Shown here: in pieces, positions 33,168 to 41,828 of the stretch
Position numbering within the stretch: position 1 is the stretch's first letter
Layout of the letters: every line of letters begins with the position of its first letter
NCBI RefSeq assembly: GCF_036090055.1
Contig: NZ_CP107970.1
Location: 2,296,501 to 2,360,500 of the forward strand
Direction: 5' to 3'
From: Nocardioides sp. NBC_00368
GTDB taxonomy: Bacteria; Actinomycetota; Actinomycetes; Propionibacteriales; Nocardioidaceae
Length of the DNA stretch: 64,000 nucleotides
Notes under the pieces: generated by a model
Told to the model about the DNA's origin: nothing
Database searches by the model: none
Seen by the model: only the letters and a program-made list of their open reading frames with translations
Position numbers and translations under genes: made by a program

Positions 33168-35241
33168 GCTTCGCCAGTCTGCTCGGCCACCAGATCCGGT
33201 CCCCGATGTCGAGGTTGATGGCCGTGACCAGGATCGACCGGACGATCATCGTGTCGAGCATGACTCCGAGCGCGACCGTCACCCCGATCTCGGCCAGGAA
33301 GACCATCGGCAGCGAGCCGAGCACCAGGAACGTCGCGGCGAGGACGACCCCCGCGGACGTGATCACCCCGCCGGTCGAGGTCAGGCCGACGAGCGATCCC
33401 TCCCGGGTGCCTCGGACCTGAGCCTCCTCCCGCACCCGCGTCATCAGGAAGATGTTGTAGTCGATCCCCAGCGCGACCAGGAACACGAAGGCGAACAGCG
33501 GGAACGACGGGTCCGTCCCGGCGAACCCGAAGACGAACTCGAACAGCAGCACCGAGATGCCGAGGGCCGCACCGAACGACAGGATCACGGTGCCGAGCAG
33601 GATCAGCGGCGCGACCAGCGCACGCAGGAGCACCATCAGCACCAGGAGCACGACCGCCAAGACGATCGGGATGATCACCAGGTCGTCGCGCTGACTGGCC
33701 TCGAGGGTGTCGCGCATCATCGCCGAGGTGCCGGTGACCAGGGCACCGGCTCCGTCCACGCCGTGCACCGCCGAGCGGGCGGCATCGACGATGTCGTACG
33801 CCTCGGGCGAGGTCACGTCGGCGTCGATCACCGCCGCGATCGCGACGACGCCGTCTTGAGCCGGGCCGAGCGGGAAGCTCTTCACCTCCCCTGCCGGGGT
33901 CTCGGTGGGCACCAGCCCCTCGACCCCGTCGAGCGCCTGCTGCACCTGCGTCTGCGATGACGCGTCGGCGACCACGAGCAGCTGGTTGGACTGGTCGGCC
34001 ATGTCGTGGTCGACCAGGACCTGCTGGCCGGTGATCGAGTCGAACTCCTCGGTGTAGGTCTCGTCCGAGGCCAGCCCGTTGGCGTCGAGCCTCAGCAGAC
34101 CGAGGCAGGCGATGAGCAGAAGACCGGTGGTGGCGATCCAGATCACGCGCGGCCGGACCGAGATCATCGCGCCGAGCCTCGCCCACATGCCGGTCTCGGT
34201 CGGCTCCGCCGATCCGTACGCCGGCCGCCTCGGCCAGAAGACCCATCGGCCGCAGATGACCAGCAGGGCCGGCAGCAGGGTGACCATCGCCAGGTAGGTC
34301 ACCGCGATCCCGACGGCGACGACCGGTCCCATCCCCGAGGTCGAGTTCATCTCGGCGAAGGTCAGGCACAGCATGGCCAGGATGACCGTCACGGCGCTGG
34401 CGAGGATCGCCGGCGCGGCGCGGTGCAGCGCGTGCGCCATCGCCTCGTGGCGGTCCTCGAACTTGCGCAGCTCCTCGCGATAGCGGGAGACCAGCAGCAG
34501 CGCGTAGTCGGTCCCGGCGCCGATCGCCAGGATGCTCAAGATGGCCTGGCTCTGGCCGTTGACCGTGAGCCCCGCGTCCTTGGCCAGGAAGTAGACCAGG
34601 CCCATCGTCACGCCCAGACCGACCACCACCGAGACGATCGGGAAGACCCAGAGCACCGGGCTGCGATAGACGAAGAGCAAGATGACCACCACCACGACGA
34701 GCGCGGCCGCCAGCAGCGTCGTGTCGATGCCGCCGAACGCCTCCGCGGCGTCGGCGGCGGAGCCGCCCTGGCCGGTCACGTGCAGCCGTACGTCGTCGTG
34801 GTCGGCGATCTCACGGATGTCGTCGACGGTGCCGGGCATCCTGCTCCAGCCGTCCGAGCCGAGGTCGAAGGTCACCGTGAGCTGGGCGACCTCGCCGTCC
34901 TTCGACAGCAGCGGCGGCGCGATCTCACCCTCGACCCCGTCGAGCCCGCCGAGCTCGGCGATGTCGCCCGAGGCGACCGCGGCGAGGTCGTCCCCGGTGA
35001 CCGCGGTCGAGGTGTAGACGAGCGTGGTCGGGATCGCGTTGGGGTTCTGGAACGGGCTCATCCTCTCGAAGCCTCGGGTCGACTCCGCGGAGGCCGGGAG
35101 CCATGAGGCCGCCTCGTTGTTCTGCACCTCGGTGAGCTTCCCGGCGAATCCACCGAAGGCCACCAGCGCGAGCAGCCAGAGCACCACGACGACGTACTTG
35201 GTCCTGGGCCCGGTCAGCGTCCCCGCGATCTGTCGATGCAC
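33163..35241 (-). CDS. MMPL-family RND transporter
   Basis: 692-residue exporter of the MMPL type, mostly lipids in mycobacteria. The protein is made of two repeats, each with one helix, an extracytoplasmic porter domain and five helices: first helix at about 14-34, next block at about 185-330, and the second set near 358-380 and 510-680. Proton-relay style Asp residues occur in AIGAGTDYALL and ALGIDYNIFL. It has no partner gene, so substrate is open. It ends right at the molybdoenzyme promoter. Confidence 0.9.
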   Translation of the reverse strand: MHRQIAGTLTGPRTKYVVVVLWLLALVAFGGFAGKLTEVQNNEAASWLPASAESTRGFERMSPFQNPNAIPTTLVYTSTAVTGDDLAAVASGDIAELGGLDGVEGEIAPPLLSKDGEVAQLTVTFDLGSDGWSRMPGTVDDIREIADHDDVRLHVTGQGGSAADAAEAFGGIDTTLLAAALVVVVVILLFVYRSPVLWVFPIVSVVVGLGVTMGLVYFLAKDAGLTVNGQSQAILSILAIGAGTDYALLLVSRYREELRKFEDRHEAMAHALHRAAPAILASAVTVILAMLCLTFAEMNSTSGMGPVVAVGIAVTYLAMVTLLPALLVICGRWVFWPRRPAYGSAEPTETGMWARLGAMISVRPRVIWIATTGLLLIACLGLLRLDANGLASDETYTEEFDSITGQQVLVDHDMADQSNQLLVVADASSQTQVQQALDGVEGLVPTETPAGEVKSFPLGPAQDGVVAIAAVIDADVTSPEAYDIVDAARSAVHGVDGAGALVTGTSAMMRDTLEASQRDDLVIIPIVLAVVLLVLMVLLRALVAPLILLGTVILSFGAALGISVLLFEFVFGFAGTDPSFPLFAFVFLVALGIDYNIFLMTRVREEAQVRGTREGSLVGLTSTGGVITSAGVVLAATFLVLGSLPMVFLAEIGVTVALGVMLDTMIVRSILVTAINLDIGDRIWWPSRLAKH

Positions 35242-35292
35242 GGTCTCAAGCCTGCGCCCGAGGCACCCGCTCGAACCACCCCAAAACAGGCG

Positions 35293-35324
35293 AACGGGCC
35301 GCCCCCGAGTGGGGACGGCCCGTT
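35293..35324 (-). terminator. rpsO terminator hairpin
   Basis: Stem AACGGGCCGCCCC/GGGGACGGCCCGTT with loop CGAGT and one mispair, 19 bases after the rpsO stop codon. It separates rpsO from the MMPL gene. Confidence 0.7.
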
Positions 35325-35343
35325 GCTCACGAAGATCAGGAGA

Positions 35344-35619
35344 TCAACGGCGGAGGCCGAGCTTCTCGATGATCGAGCGGTAGCGCTCGATGTCCTTCTT
35401 CTGAAGGTAGTTGAGAAGGCGGCGGCGCTGGCCGACGAGCAGCAGCAGACCACGACGGCTGTGGTGGTCGTGCTTGTGCTCCTTGAGGTGGTCGGTCAGG
35501 TGGGAGATGCGGTGCGACAGCAGCGCGATCTGCACCTCCGGCGAGCCGGTGTCACCCTCGGTCGTGGCGTACTCGGCGATGATCTTCTTCTTGGTCTCCG
35601 CGTCAGTTCCAACTGCCAT
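35344..35619 (-). CDS. rpsO: 30S ribosomal protein S15
   Basis: 91-residue primary-binding ribosomal protein for the 16S rRNA central domain. The family core (HDHHSRRGLLLLVGQRRRLLNYL, cited in part) and C-terminal EKLGLRR are intact. AAGGGAG seven bases before the ATG gives a strong ribosome site. A leader of about 120 nt with TAATCT (about 35750-35755, minus strand) as a likely -10 box lies upstream, and S15 is known to regulate its own mRNA in other bacteria. It has its own terminator. Confidence 0.97.
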   Translation of the reverse strand: MAVGTDAETKKKIIAEYATTEGDTGSPEVQIALLSHRISHLTDHLKEHKHDHHSRRGLLLLVGQRRRLLNYLQKKDIERYRSIIEKLGLRR

Positions 35620-35791
35620 GCGAAGGCTCCCTTCCGGCCCGTGGGCCTACTCGTTGCGCGGCGCGCCCGGGCCTGTTCACCGGGGCACTCTTGGTCCGCG
35701 GCCGATTTCACGGCTTGAGCTGCCGACCCCATGGGACGACAACCCGAGAAGATTAACAGCGAGCCGGGGTGCGCCCCGAATCGCCGCCGGA

Positions 35792-35929
35792 TCAGGCCAC
35801 GAGCACGAGCCGTGCCACCAGCCGCCGCAACCTCCACCACAGCTTCATCGCTTCATCACCCTCGCCCTCGTCTCTCCGCCATCTGGATCGACGCTGCAGG
35901 ACCGGGATCGGTTGCATCGGTCGGGTCAT
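35792..35929 (-). CDS. Possible small basic peptide coupled to the HAAS gene
   Basis: 45-codon frame whose ATG overlaps the stop of the HAAS/DUF1700-like gene (ATGA), which is the coupling seen through this window. It starts MTRPMQPIPV, is highly basic (WRR, RRLVARL) and ends with an amphipathic helix-like MKLWWRLRRLVARLVLVA. No family is recognised. It may be a membrane-binding peptide or a chance frame; codon position composition is not decisive at this length. Confidence 0.3.
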   Translation of the reverse strand: MTRPMQPIPVLQRRSRWRRDEGEGDEAMKLWWRLRRLVARLVLVA

Positions 35930-37095
35930 GGCTTGTCGGCGGTACCCGCGGACGCACTCGGGGATGCGCTCGGAGATGCGCTCGGGGAACTCGTCGTCAC
36001 CCCGGGCAGCGATACCTTCGGCACGGTGGCCAGCGGGGGCTCCTGGATCGCCGGGGCGTCCTCGCTCCCGTCCGCGAACGCGTTCGGGTCGAGCGCGGTC
36101 CCCGGCTGGACCCGGCTGGGCAGCGGGAAGACGTTGTAGAGCTGCGCGGCGCCGTTGGACCACGGGTAGAAGATCCGCGCCTGGAGCGGCTCGCCGGTCA
36201 TCTCGTCGGTGCAGGCCACCTCGGCCATGTCCAGGTCGTCGGCAGGCAGCGGCGGCAGCGGAGCTGCGCTCGTCGAGGTGCAGTCGGGCTGGGTGACGAC
36301 GTCGATCGGCTGCCCCTCCTGGTCGAAGAGCTGGACACCGGTCAGCGGCTTGCCCGAGGCGTCGTACGGGTAGATGTTGCTGACCCACTTCCCCTCGGAG
36401 TAGACGCCAGCCTGTTCGTCGATCGGCGCACCATAGGCGCCGCCGGCCTCGTTGAAGCCGTCGCTCCAGCCACGGTCGTAGTCGGCGCCACCGCCACCCC
36501 ACGCCGCCCAGGTCATGAAGAGCACGAACGCGGCGAAGACATTCAGGCCGAGCAGGACGACCCGGGCGAGGGTCCCCCGCTCGCCGCCCGGCCAGACCCG
36601 GCCGGCGCCGATGAACATGCTGACCGCCACCGCCATGATGAGGAGGACGACCGCCGGCGCGCTCGACATGCTCAGCCCGAACACCGCGGAGACCAGCGCG
36701 ACCGCCGCCCACGCGCGCACGATCCACCACAGCGGCCGCAGCCAGGCGACCACAGGCCCCAGATCCGTACGCAGCAGCTCACCGAGCTTGGCGACCGCGG
36801 CGTCGAAGCGGTCGTGGCCGGCGTCGAGGAACCCGTCGACCTGCTCGCCGAACCCCCGGGGCACCGGTTGGCCCGCCGGGATCCCCGCAGCTGCCCGCAG
36901 CTCCTTGGCGTACTCGACCGGGTCGCCGAGCGCGTCCGGACCACGGTCCTCGACCAGCTCGGTGAAATCGGCCTCGAGTCCGTCGGTGATGTCGCTGAGC
37001 ACCTCCGGGTCGAGATCGGCGAGCTCACGGCGTACGCGAGCCAGGAAGAGCCGCACCTCCGGTGCGACGTTCGCCTCTGCATCTGTGGTCGTCAT
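35926..37095 (-). CDS. HAAS/DUF1700-like membrane protein, PadR partner
   Basis: 389-residue protein. The N-terminal HAAS signalling-type domain (RRELADLDPEVLSDITDGLEAD, cited in part) is followed by two or three TM helices (about 120-165 and 170-195), then an extracytoplasmic domain with a pair of Cys (TQPDC, VACT) that might form a disulfide. It ends with a Ser/Pro/Ala-rich tail. The ATG overlaps the PadR stop codon (ATGA). HAAS proteins with a PadR regulator are thought to respond to membrane changes; the signal is unknown. Confidence 0.83.
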   Translation of the reverse strand: MTTTDAEANVAPEVRLFLARVRRELADLDPEVLSDITDGLEADFTELVEDRGPDALGDPVEYAKELRAAAGIPAGQPVPRGFGEQVDGFLDAGHDRFDAAVAKLGELLRTDLGPVVAWLRPLWWIVRAWAAVALVSAVFGLSMSSAPAVVLLIMAVAVSMFIGAGRVWPGGERGTLARVVLLGLNVFAAFVLFMTWAAWGGGGADYDRGWSDGFNEAGGAYGAPIDEQAGVYSEGKWVSNIYPYDASGKPLTGVQLFDQEGQPIDVVTQPDCTSTSAAPLPPLPADDLDMAEVACTDEMTGEPLQARIFYPWSNGAAQLYNVFPLPSRVQPGTALDPNAFADGSEDAPAIQEPPLATVPKVSLPGVTTSSPSASPSASPSASAGTADKP

Positions 37096-37418
37096 GCTCG
37101 TGCCCCTTGGAGGATCTCGGTGACAGTGGTGGAGAAGTGGGACCAGTCCTCGCTCTGCTGCTTGAGCTGGCCTTGCCCGGCGGGCGTGATGCCGTAGTAC
37201 TTGCGGTGCGGACCGGACTCCGACGGCACGACGTAGGAGGTCAGGGCGCCTGCGGCGTACAGCCTCCGCAGGGTCCCGTAGACCGACGCGTCCCCGACGT
37301 CCGTGAGCCCGCTGTCGCGGAGCTTGCGGACGATGTCATAGCCGTAGGCGTCCTCACCGTCGACGACGGCCAGGACGGTCAGGTCGAGCACCCCTTTGAG
37401 CAGCTGGGTGGTATCCAT
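37092..37418 (-). CDS. PadR-family transcriptional regulator
   Basis: 108-residue regulator with a winged helix: N-terminal LLKGVLDLTVLAVV and the recognition region YGYDIVRKL...ASVYGTLRRL, then the two-strand wing, and a short C-terminal helix. It is the short PadR type (subfamily 2). Expected to repress its own operon, since a palindrome sits between its promoter elements. The ATG at 37418 is leaderless (TAGTGT seven bases before); an earlier in-frame start lies inside the promoter. Confidence 0.9.
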   Translation of the reverse strand: MDTTQLLKGVLDLTVLAVVDGEDAYGYDIVRKLRDSGLTDVGDASVYGTLRRLYAAGALTSYVVPSESGPHRKYYGITPAGQGQLKQQSEDWSHFSTTVTEILQGARA

Positions 37419-37425
37419 GCTTCGC

Positions 37426-37454
37426 ACACTACTACGCAGTGCGCACTACTTGCC
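37426..37454 (-). promoter_or_regulatory. padR promoter with palindromic operator in the spacer
   Basis: TAGTGT (37426-37431) serves as -10 box, 7 bases before the ATG. The perfect palindrome AGTGCGCACT (37438-37447) falls between -10 and the expected -35 position (AAGTAG, 37449-37454), a typical repression site for an autoregulated PadR. Confidence 0.5.
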
Positions 37455-37515
37455 AGAGCATTGCACCGCGCGCCGCCGAGAAGCTCGGCGGCGAGGATCC
37501 AGCCCCGAGCGGCGT

Positions 37516-38388
37516 CTAGGAGCGGCCGCGCACGTCCCGGACGAAGTCCTTCCAGGCTGCCGTGTCGCCGGCCGGTCCGGAACCGCCGCGGACGGGGCCG
37601 GTGAAGGTGCGCACCTGCACGGGCTGCGCGGGCCGCCCGGAGGGCGAGCCGGGCGCGAGGCTCGTCTGGGCGGTCGGAAGGGCGACGCTGGCACGGAGCT
37701 GCTGGCCGTAGCCGCCCGGTGCCCCGCCAGGCGCACCAGGTGCTCCCCCGGGCGCACCCCCGGAACCGCCGGAGATGAGCGAGGACATCGGCGTGTACTC
37801 CTCCACCTCGTCCCTCTTCCCGGGCACCGCGAGCCAGATCAGCGCGATCAGGAACCCGATCGCCCACCCGTAGGTCAGCCCGTACGCAGCCCCCGACGCG
37901 ATCACGTCGTCGAGCGAGGCCACCAGCCAGCCGGGGCGGCCGTCGCTGAAGTAGGCGTAGAGGCTCTCGGCGGCCTGACCGGCGGCGGTGGCGACGATCG
38001 CGGCGAACCAGCAGCCGAGGAACACCGGCCAGAACGCGCGCGGCCAGATGCCGACGGTGCCGAGCCAGGTCAGCAGCCAGGTGAGCACGAAGACGGTCGC
38101 GGTGAGGATCACCGAGTGCACCAGGGCGTCACCGGCGAAGAGGTCGTCGAAGGCGCCGTTGCCGAAGTAGGTGAGCCGGTCGCCGAGCAGCGAGGCCACC
38201 CAGCCGGCCGAGTTGGTGCCGTTCTCGTCGGCCCAGGTCGAGAACGGGGCCGATCCGGAGAGGAACTGCAGGGCCCAGAGCCCACCGGTGACGAGGACCG
38301 CGTTGAGGAAGGCCGGGATGCCGCCGCGGGCGCGCTCGGCCTCGACCTCGGTCTCGTAGACGGACGTGGGCGTGGAGTGGGGATCCAT
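37516..38388 (-). CDS. Hypothetical membrane protein with Gly/Pro-rich tail
   Basis: 290-residue protein not assigned to a family. Four or five TM helices are visible (about 29-45, 88-112, 120-142 and 165-187), with conserved-looking W/F-rich ends (WPRAFWPVFLGCWF). A Gly/Ala/Pro repeat segment (SGGAPGGAPGAPGGAPGG, about 208-225) leads into a basic Arg-rich tail. The ATG at 38388 is preferred over an in-frame TTG three codons before it. It lies on its own between the PadR pair and ribF. The function is unknown. Confidence 0.72.
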   Translation of the reverse strand: MDPHSTPTSVYETEVEAERARGGIPAFLNAVLVTGGLWALQFLSGSAPFSTWADENGTNSAGWVASLLGDRLTYFGNGAFDDLFAGDALVHSVILTATVFVLTWLLTWLGTVGIWPRAFWPVFLGCWFAAIVATAAGQAAESLYAYFSDGRPGWLVASLDDVIASGAAYGLTYGWAIGFLIALIWLAVPGKRDEVEEYTPMSSLISGGSGGAPGGAPGAPGGAPGGYGQQLRASVALPTAQTSLAPGSPSGRPAQPVQVRTFTGPVRGGSGPAGDTAAWKDFVRDVRGRS

Positions 38389-38436
38389 GACCAACAATTC
38401 AACCGCACCCGGACCCCGCTGAACAGGCCGCCTGAT

Positions 38437-39384
38437 CTACGACTCGGTAAGACCTTGCTCGAGGATCTCGCGCGCCCGCACCACGTCGGCGCGCATCTGC
38501 TCGACCAGCGCATCGATCCCGTCGAAGGCGACCATGCCCCGCAGCCGCTCCACGAACGCGACCTCGACCTCGACGCCGTAGAGCTCCAGGTCGTCGCGGT
38601 CGAGCACGTAGGACTCCACCCGGCGCCCGACCACGCCCTCGAAGGTGGGGTTGGTGCCGACCGAGATCGCGGCGGGGAACCGCTCCCCCGTGTCGCGCCG
38701 GGTCAGCCAGCCCGCGTAGATGCCGTCGGGCGGCACCGCGGTCAGCGAGTCGGTGGGCACGTTGGCCGTCGGGAAGCCGAGCTCGCGGCCCCGCTGGTCG
38801 CCCTTCACGACGACCCCGCGCACCGAGTAGGGACGGCCCAGCGCCTCGGCGGCACCGGTGACGTCCCCGGTCGCCAGACACGTACGGATGTAGGTGGAGG
38901 ACCACACCTGGGGGCCGCCGTCGAGCGGGATCCCCTCGGCGGAGAAGTCGTGGATCTTGCCGTAGGCGATCAGGTCGGCCACGTCGCCGGCGGCCTTGCA
39001 GCCGTAGCGGAAGTTGGCGCCGACCACGCACGCCTCGGCGTGCAGCGCGTCGACGAGGACCCGCTGCGCGAAATCGTCGGGCGACCAGTTGGCCATCTCC
39101 ATGTCGAACGGCAGCGCGAGCACGGCGTCGGCGCCGGCCGCGTGCAGCAGCTCGGCGCGCTCCTCCATCGTGGTGAGCACACCCGGGGCGTGCTCGGGCC
39201 GCAGCACCGCCATCGGGTGCGGGTCGAAGGTGACCGCCACCAGGGTGAGGTCCTTGGCGTCCGCCACCTCGCGCCCCCGGCTGATCACGTGCTGGTGCCC
39301 GAGGTGGACGCCATCGAAGTTGCCGACGACGACGCACGTGCGCCCCAGGCCGGCCGGCACCTCACTCAGACTTCGCCACAACAC
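38437..39384 (-). CDS. ribF: Bifunctional riboflavin kinase/FAD synthetase
   Basis: Makes FMN from riboflavin and then FAD. The 315-residue protein has the N-terminal nucleotidyltransferase (GNFDGVHLGHQHVI, and the later SSTYIR) and C-terminal flavokinase (GFPTANV, with NPTFEG). The GTG at 39384 is chosen as a leaderless start six bases after TATTCT; a longer frame extends upstream through a different reading of the next gene without conserved sequence. The M. tuberculosis order rpsO-ribF matches, though here they are separated by three genes. Confidence 0.93.
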   Translation of the reverse strand: MLWRSLSEVPAGLGRTCVVVGNFDGVHLGHQHVISRGREVADAKDLTLVAVTFDPHPMAVLRPEHAPGVLTTMEERAELLHAAGADAVLALPFDMEMANWSPDDFAQRVLVDALHAEACVVGANFRYGCKAAGDVADLIAYGKIHDFSAEGIPLDGGPQVWSSTYIRTCLATGDVTGAAEALGRPYSVRGVVVKGDQRGRELGFPTANVPTDSLTAVPPDGIYAGWLTRRDTGERFPAAISVGTNPTFEGVVGRRVESYVLDRDDLELYGVEVEVAFVERLRGMVAFDGIDALVEQMRADVVRAREILEQGLTES

Positions 39385-39390
39385 GGCCAC

Positions 39391-39396
39391 AGAATA
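39391..39396 (-). promoter_or_regulatory. -10 box, leaderless promoter of ribF
   Basis: TATTCT on the minus strand, 6 bases before the GTG at 39384. A second GTG immediately after the box would be too close to the start of transcription. Confidence 0.55.
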
Positions 39397-39407
39397 TCGG
39401 GGCGTGC

Positions 39408-40436
39408 TCACTCGGACGTGACCTGGGCCGTCTGTCGGGCACGGAGCGCGAGATAGACCGCCCGCATGCCGACGGCTCGTTCGATCTCGCGCAGCACCGT
39501 ACCGAAGAACTGCTCGCGGTAGGTCTCGTCCGTGACGGTCGAGACGGTGAGGTAGAGCGAGGAGAACCCGGCGAGGAACAGCGCGACCTTGACCAGCTCG
39601 CCCGACACGTTCGGCAGCCAGGACAGGTTGTGCAGCGACTGCTGACCGGTCCAGCCCATCTGCACCCCGTCGGTCATCACGATCGCACCGAAGAGCAGGA
39701 AGAACGCGAAGACGGCGACCGCGATCAGCACAACCTGGGTCGCCTGGATGACGAGCAGGGCCAGCACCAGGTTCCAGCGCTCGAAACCCGTCACCTGGGC
39801 GAGCTCCGCGGGGTCGGCACCGCGGCCCTCCCGGGCATCCTCCACGAGCTCCGCACAGGCGGTTTCCAGAGGCGTTCCCCGGCACGTACGCGTCAGGAAG
39901 GCGGCGTCCACGTCGTCGTCGATCCGGTCCACCTCCTCGGGCAGCCGGACCAGCAGGAACGCCGCCGCCGACCCGGCGAACAGCAACGTGACCAGCCACA
40001 ACGCACCCAGGTCGAGGTTCGCCGACATCTCCCAGACCTCGGCGTTGATGAACAGGAACGTCATGAAGAGCAGCAGCAGCGGCAGCGCCCGCAGGGCCAT
40101 CGGCAGCAGCCTGGTCAGCGACCCGAAGGTACGCCCCATCGCCCACACCAGGATCGGCCGGAACCGCATCGCAGTCAGTGCGTACCACCCGGCAGCGGCC
40201 CCGCCCAGGGTCAGCAGGAGCGCCGGCGCCGCCCCGATGTCACCGGTGGTCCACGCCAGCGCGACCCCGGCCGCCACCGCGACGACCACGACCACCAAGC
40301 CCACCCGGACCGTACGCCGCGGCCGCATCGCCGCTCTCACCGCGACCCGCTCCTCGGGAACGAAGTAGGTCAGGCCGTTGTGGCGGAACCACGAGTCGGT
40401 GAGCCGTAGCGCTTCGGCAGGTCCGTTCTGCTTCAC
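39408..40436 (-). CDS. Hypothetical polytopic membrane protein
   Basis: 342-residue protein, family not recognised. Six or so hydrophobic helices are visible: about 44-64, 68-90, 110-130, 143-163, 225-250 and 280-300. A cytoplasmic acidic loop lies between (EEVDRIDDDVD, about 165-175), and the C-terminus is basic. The start is GTG at 40436, with no strong ribosome site. It sits between ribF and truB on the same strand and could belong to that run. No transport motif or enzyme residue stands out. Confidence 0.72.
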   Translation of the reverse strand: MKQNGPAEALRLTDSWFRHNGLTYFVPEERVAVRAAMRPRRTVRVGLVVVVVAVAAGVALAWTTGDIGAAPALLLTLGGAAAGWYALTAMRFRPILVWAMGRTFGSLTRLLPMALRALPLLLLFMTFLFINAEVWEMSANLDLGALWLVTLLFAGSAAAFLLVRLPEEVDRIDDDVDAAFLTRTCRGTPLETACAELVEDAREGRGADPAELAQVTGFERWNLVLALLVIQATQVVLIAVAVFAFFLLFGAIVMTDGVQMGWTGQQSLHNLSWLPNVSGELVKVALFLAGFSSLYLTVSTVTDETYREQFFGTVLREIERAVGMRAVYLALRARQTAQVTSE

Positions 40437-40472
40437 AAGCGCGTCATCCTCGCAGGCTTTACCGTTCCTCGG

Positions 40473-41348
40473 TCACCCGACGAAGACCGCGCTCGCCTTC
40501 GCCGTCGTCGCGCTGACCGGTTCGTAGAGCGCCAGGAACTCCCCGTCCGGGGCGAAGACGGCGGTGATCCCGTCGAGCGCGAGCCCGAGCTTGCGTCCGT
40601 AGCGGACGTCCTGGGCCTGCTCCTCGGAGAGGTCGTAGGAGGTGAACGCGGCGCGGGCGGCCTCGGCCAGCGGCAGCGCGGCGAAGTCCTCGGCGAGCTC
40701 GTCGAGCGTCTTCGCGACGTCGAGTCCGTAGGGCCCGACCGCGGTGCGGCGCAGCATCGTCAGGTGTCCGCCGACCCCGAGCGCCTCCCCGACGTCGCGG
40801 GCGATCGCGCGGATGTAGGTGCCCGAGGAGCAGCGCACCGAGATGTCGACGTCGACCACGTCGCCCCCGTGCCGGAGCTCACCGACGGTGAGCTCGTGCA
40901 CGGTGACCGGCCGGGCCTTCAGCTCGACCTGCTCGCCGTCGCGTACGCGTTGGTAGGCCCGCTTGCCGTCGACCTTGATCGCCGAGACGGTGGTCGGCAC
41001 CTGGAGGATGTCGCCGACCTGGGCGGCGAAGGCGCTGCGTACGCGCTCCTCGTCGAGGCCGGCCGCCGACCTGGTCCCGGTCACCTCGCCCTCGGCGTCG
41101 TCAGTGGTGGTGGAGACCCCGAGCCGCACGGTCGCGTCGTAGGACTTCTCGGTCAGCATCAGGTGACCGAGAAGACGGGTCGCCCGCTCCACCCCCAGGA
41201 CGAGTACGCCGGTGGCCATCGGGTCCAGCGTGCCAGCATGCCCGACCTTGCGGGTGCCGGCCAGCCGGCGTACGCGCGCGACGACGTCGTGGGAGGTGAC
41301 GCCGGCGGGCTTGTCGACGATGACGAGCCCGGGGACGGCAGAGGTCAC
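40473..41348 (-). CDS. truB: tRNA pseudouridine(55) synthase
   Basis: Converts U55 of the tRNA T loop to pseudouridine. The 291-residue protein has the catalytic segment GHAGTLDPMATGVL with D42, the YIRAIARDVG motif and a C-terminal PUA-like domain. GTG at 41348 overlaps the rbfA stop (GTGA), giving coupled translation. The gene follows infB-rbfA as in many bacteria. Confidence 0.94.
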   Translation of the reverse strand: MTSAVPGLVIVDKPAGVTSHDVVARVRRLAGTRKVGHAGTLDPMATGVLVLGVERATRLLGHLMLTEKSYDATVRLGVSTTTDDAEGEVTGTRSAAGLDEERVRSAFAAQVGDILQVPTTVSAIKVDGKRAYQRVRDGEQVELKARPVTVHELTVGELRHGGDVVDVDISVRCSSGTYIRAIARDVGEALGVGGHLTMLRRTAVGPYGLDVAKTLDELAEDFAALPLAEAARAAFTSYDLSEEQAQDVRYGRKLGLALDGITAVFAPDGEFLALYEPVSATTAKASAVFVG

Positions 41349-41809
41349 TCGTCGTCGTCCTCGTCGTCCTCGTCCCACTCGTCCTCGACCTCGCGAGGCT
41401 TCTTGTAGGGGTCGGCCTCGCCCGCGTAGGTCGCCCCACGCGAAGCGGCGACCGCGTCGTCCTGCGCCTTGGCGCGGGCGAGCACGTCGTCGAGGTGACG
41501 GGCCGTCTCCGGCAGCGCGTCGTGGATGAACTCCAGCGTCGGGGCGGTGCGGGTGCCGAGCTGCTTGGCGACCTCGGAACGGATCAGCCCCTTGGCCGAC
41601 TCCAGCGCCGCGGCCGTGCCGGCCAGCTCGGCCTCGGAGTCGGCGCCGAGCACCGTGTAGAAGATCGTCGCCTGCTGGCTGTCGCCGGTCACCCGCACGT
41701 CGGTGACGGTGACGAACCCGATCCGCGGATCCTTGATCCGCCGCTCCAGCATCTGCGCCACGATGACCTTGATCCGGTCAGCGATCCGGCGAACCCGTGG
41801 GCTACTCAT
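41345..41809 (-). CDS. rbfA: Ribosome-binding factor A
   Basis: Helps the 30S subunit mature, especially at low temperature. The 154-residue protein has the KH-fold core (RIKDPRIGFVTVTDVRVT) and the helix-rich end. The C-terminal Asp/Glu tail (DEDDEDDDE) is an actinobacterial-style acidic extension. The ATG at 41809 is chosen two codons inside a longer frame. It is separated from infB by the unusual repeat array, which the infB-rbfA transcript must pass through. Confidence 0.93.
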   Translation of the reverse strand: MSSPRVRRIADRIKVIVAQMLERRIKDPRIGFVTVTDVRVTGDSQQATIFYTVLGADSEAELAGTAAALESAKGLIRSEVAKQLGTRTAPTLEFIHDALPETARHLDDVLARAKAQDDAVAASRGATYAGEADPYKKPREVEDEWDEDDEDDDE

Positions 41810-41828
41810 GTTCACACTCTCTCAAACC

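Noticed and set aside
35792..36730. A 312-residue protein in a second frame across the HAAS gene
   Set aside because: It overlaps the conserved HAAS gene in another frame and is Arg/Gly/Pro-rich; only its last 45 codons, beyond that gene, have any support.
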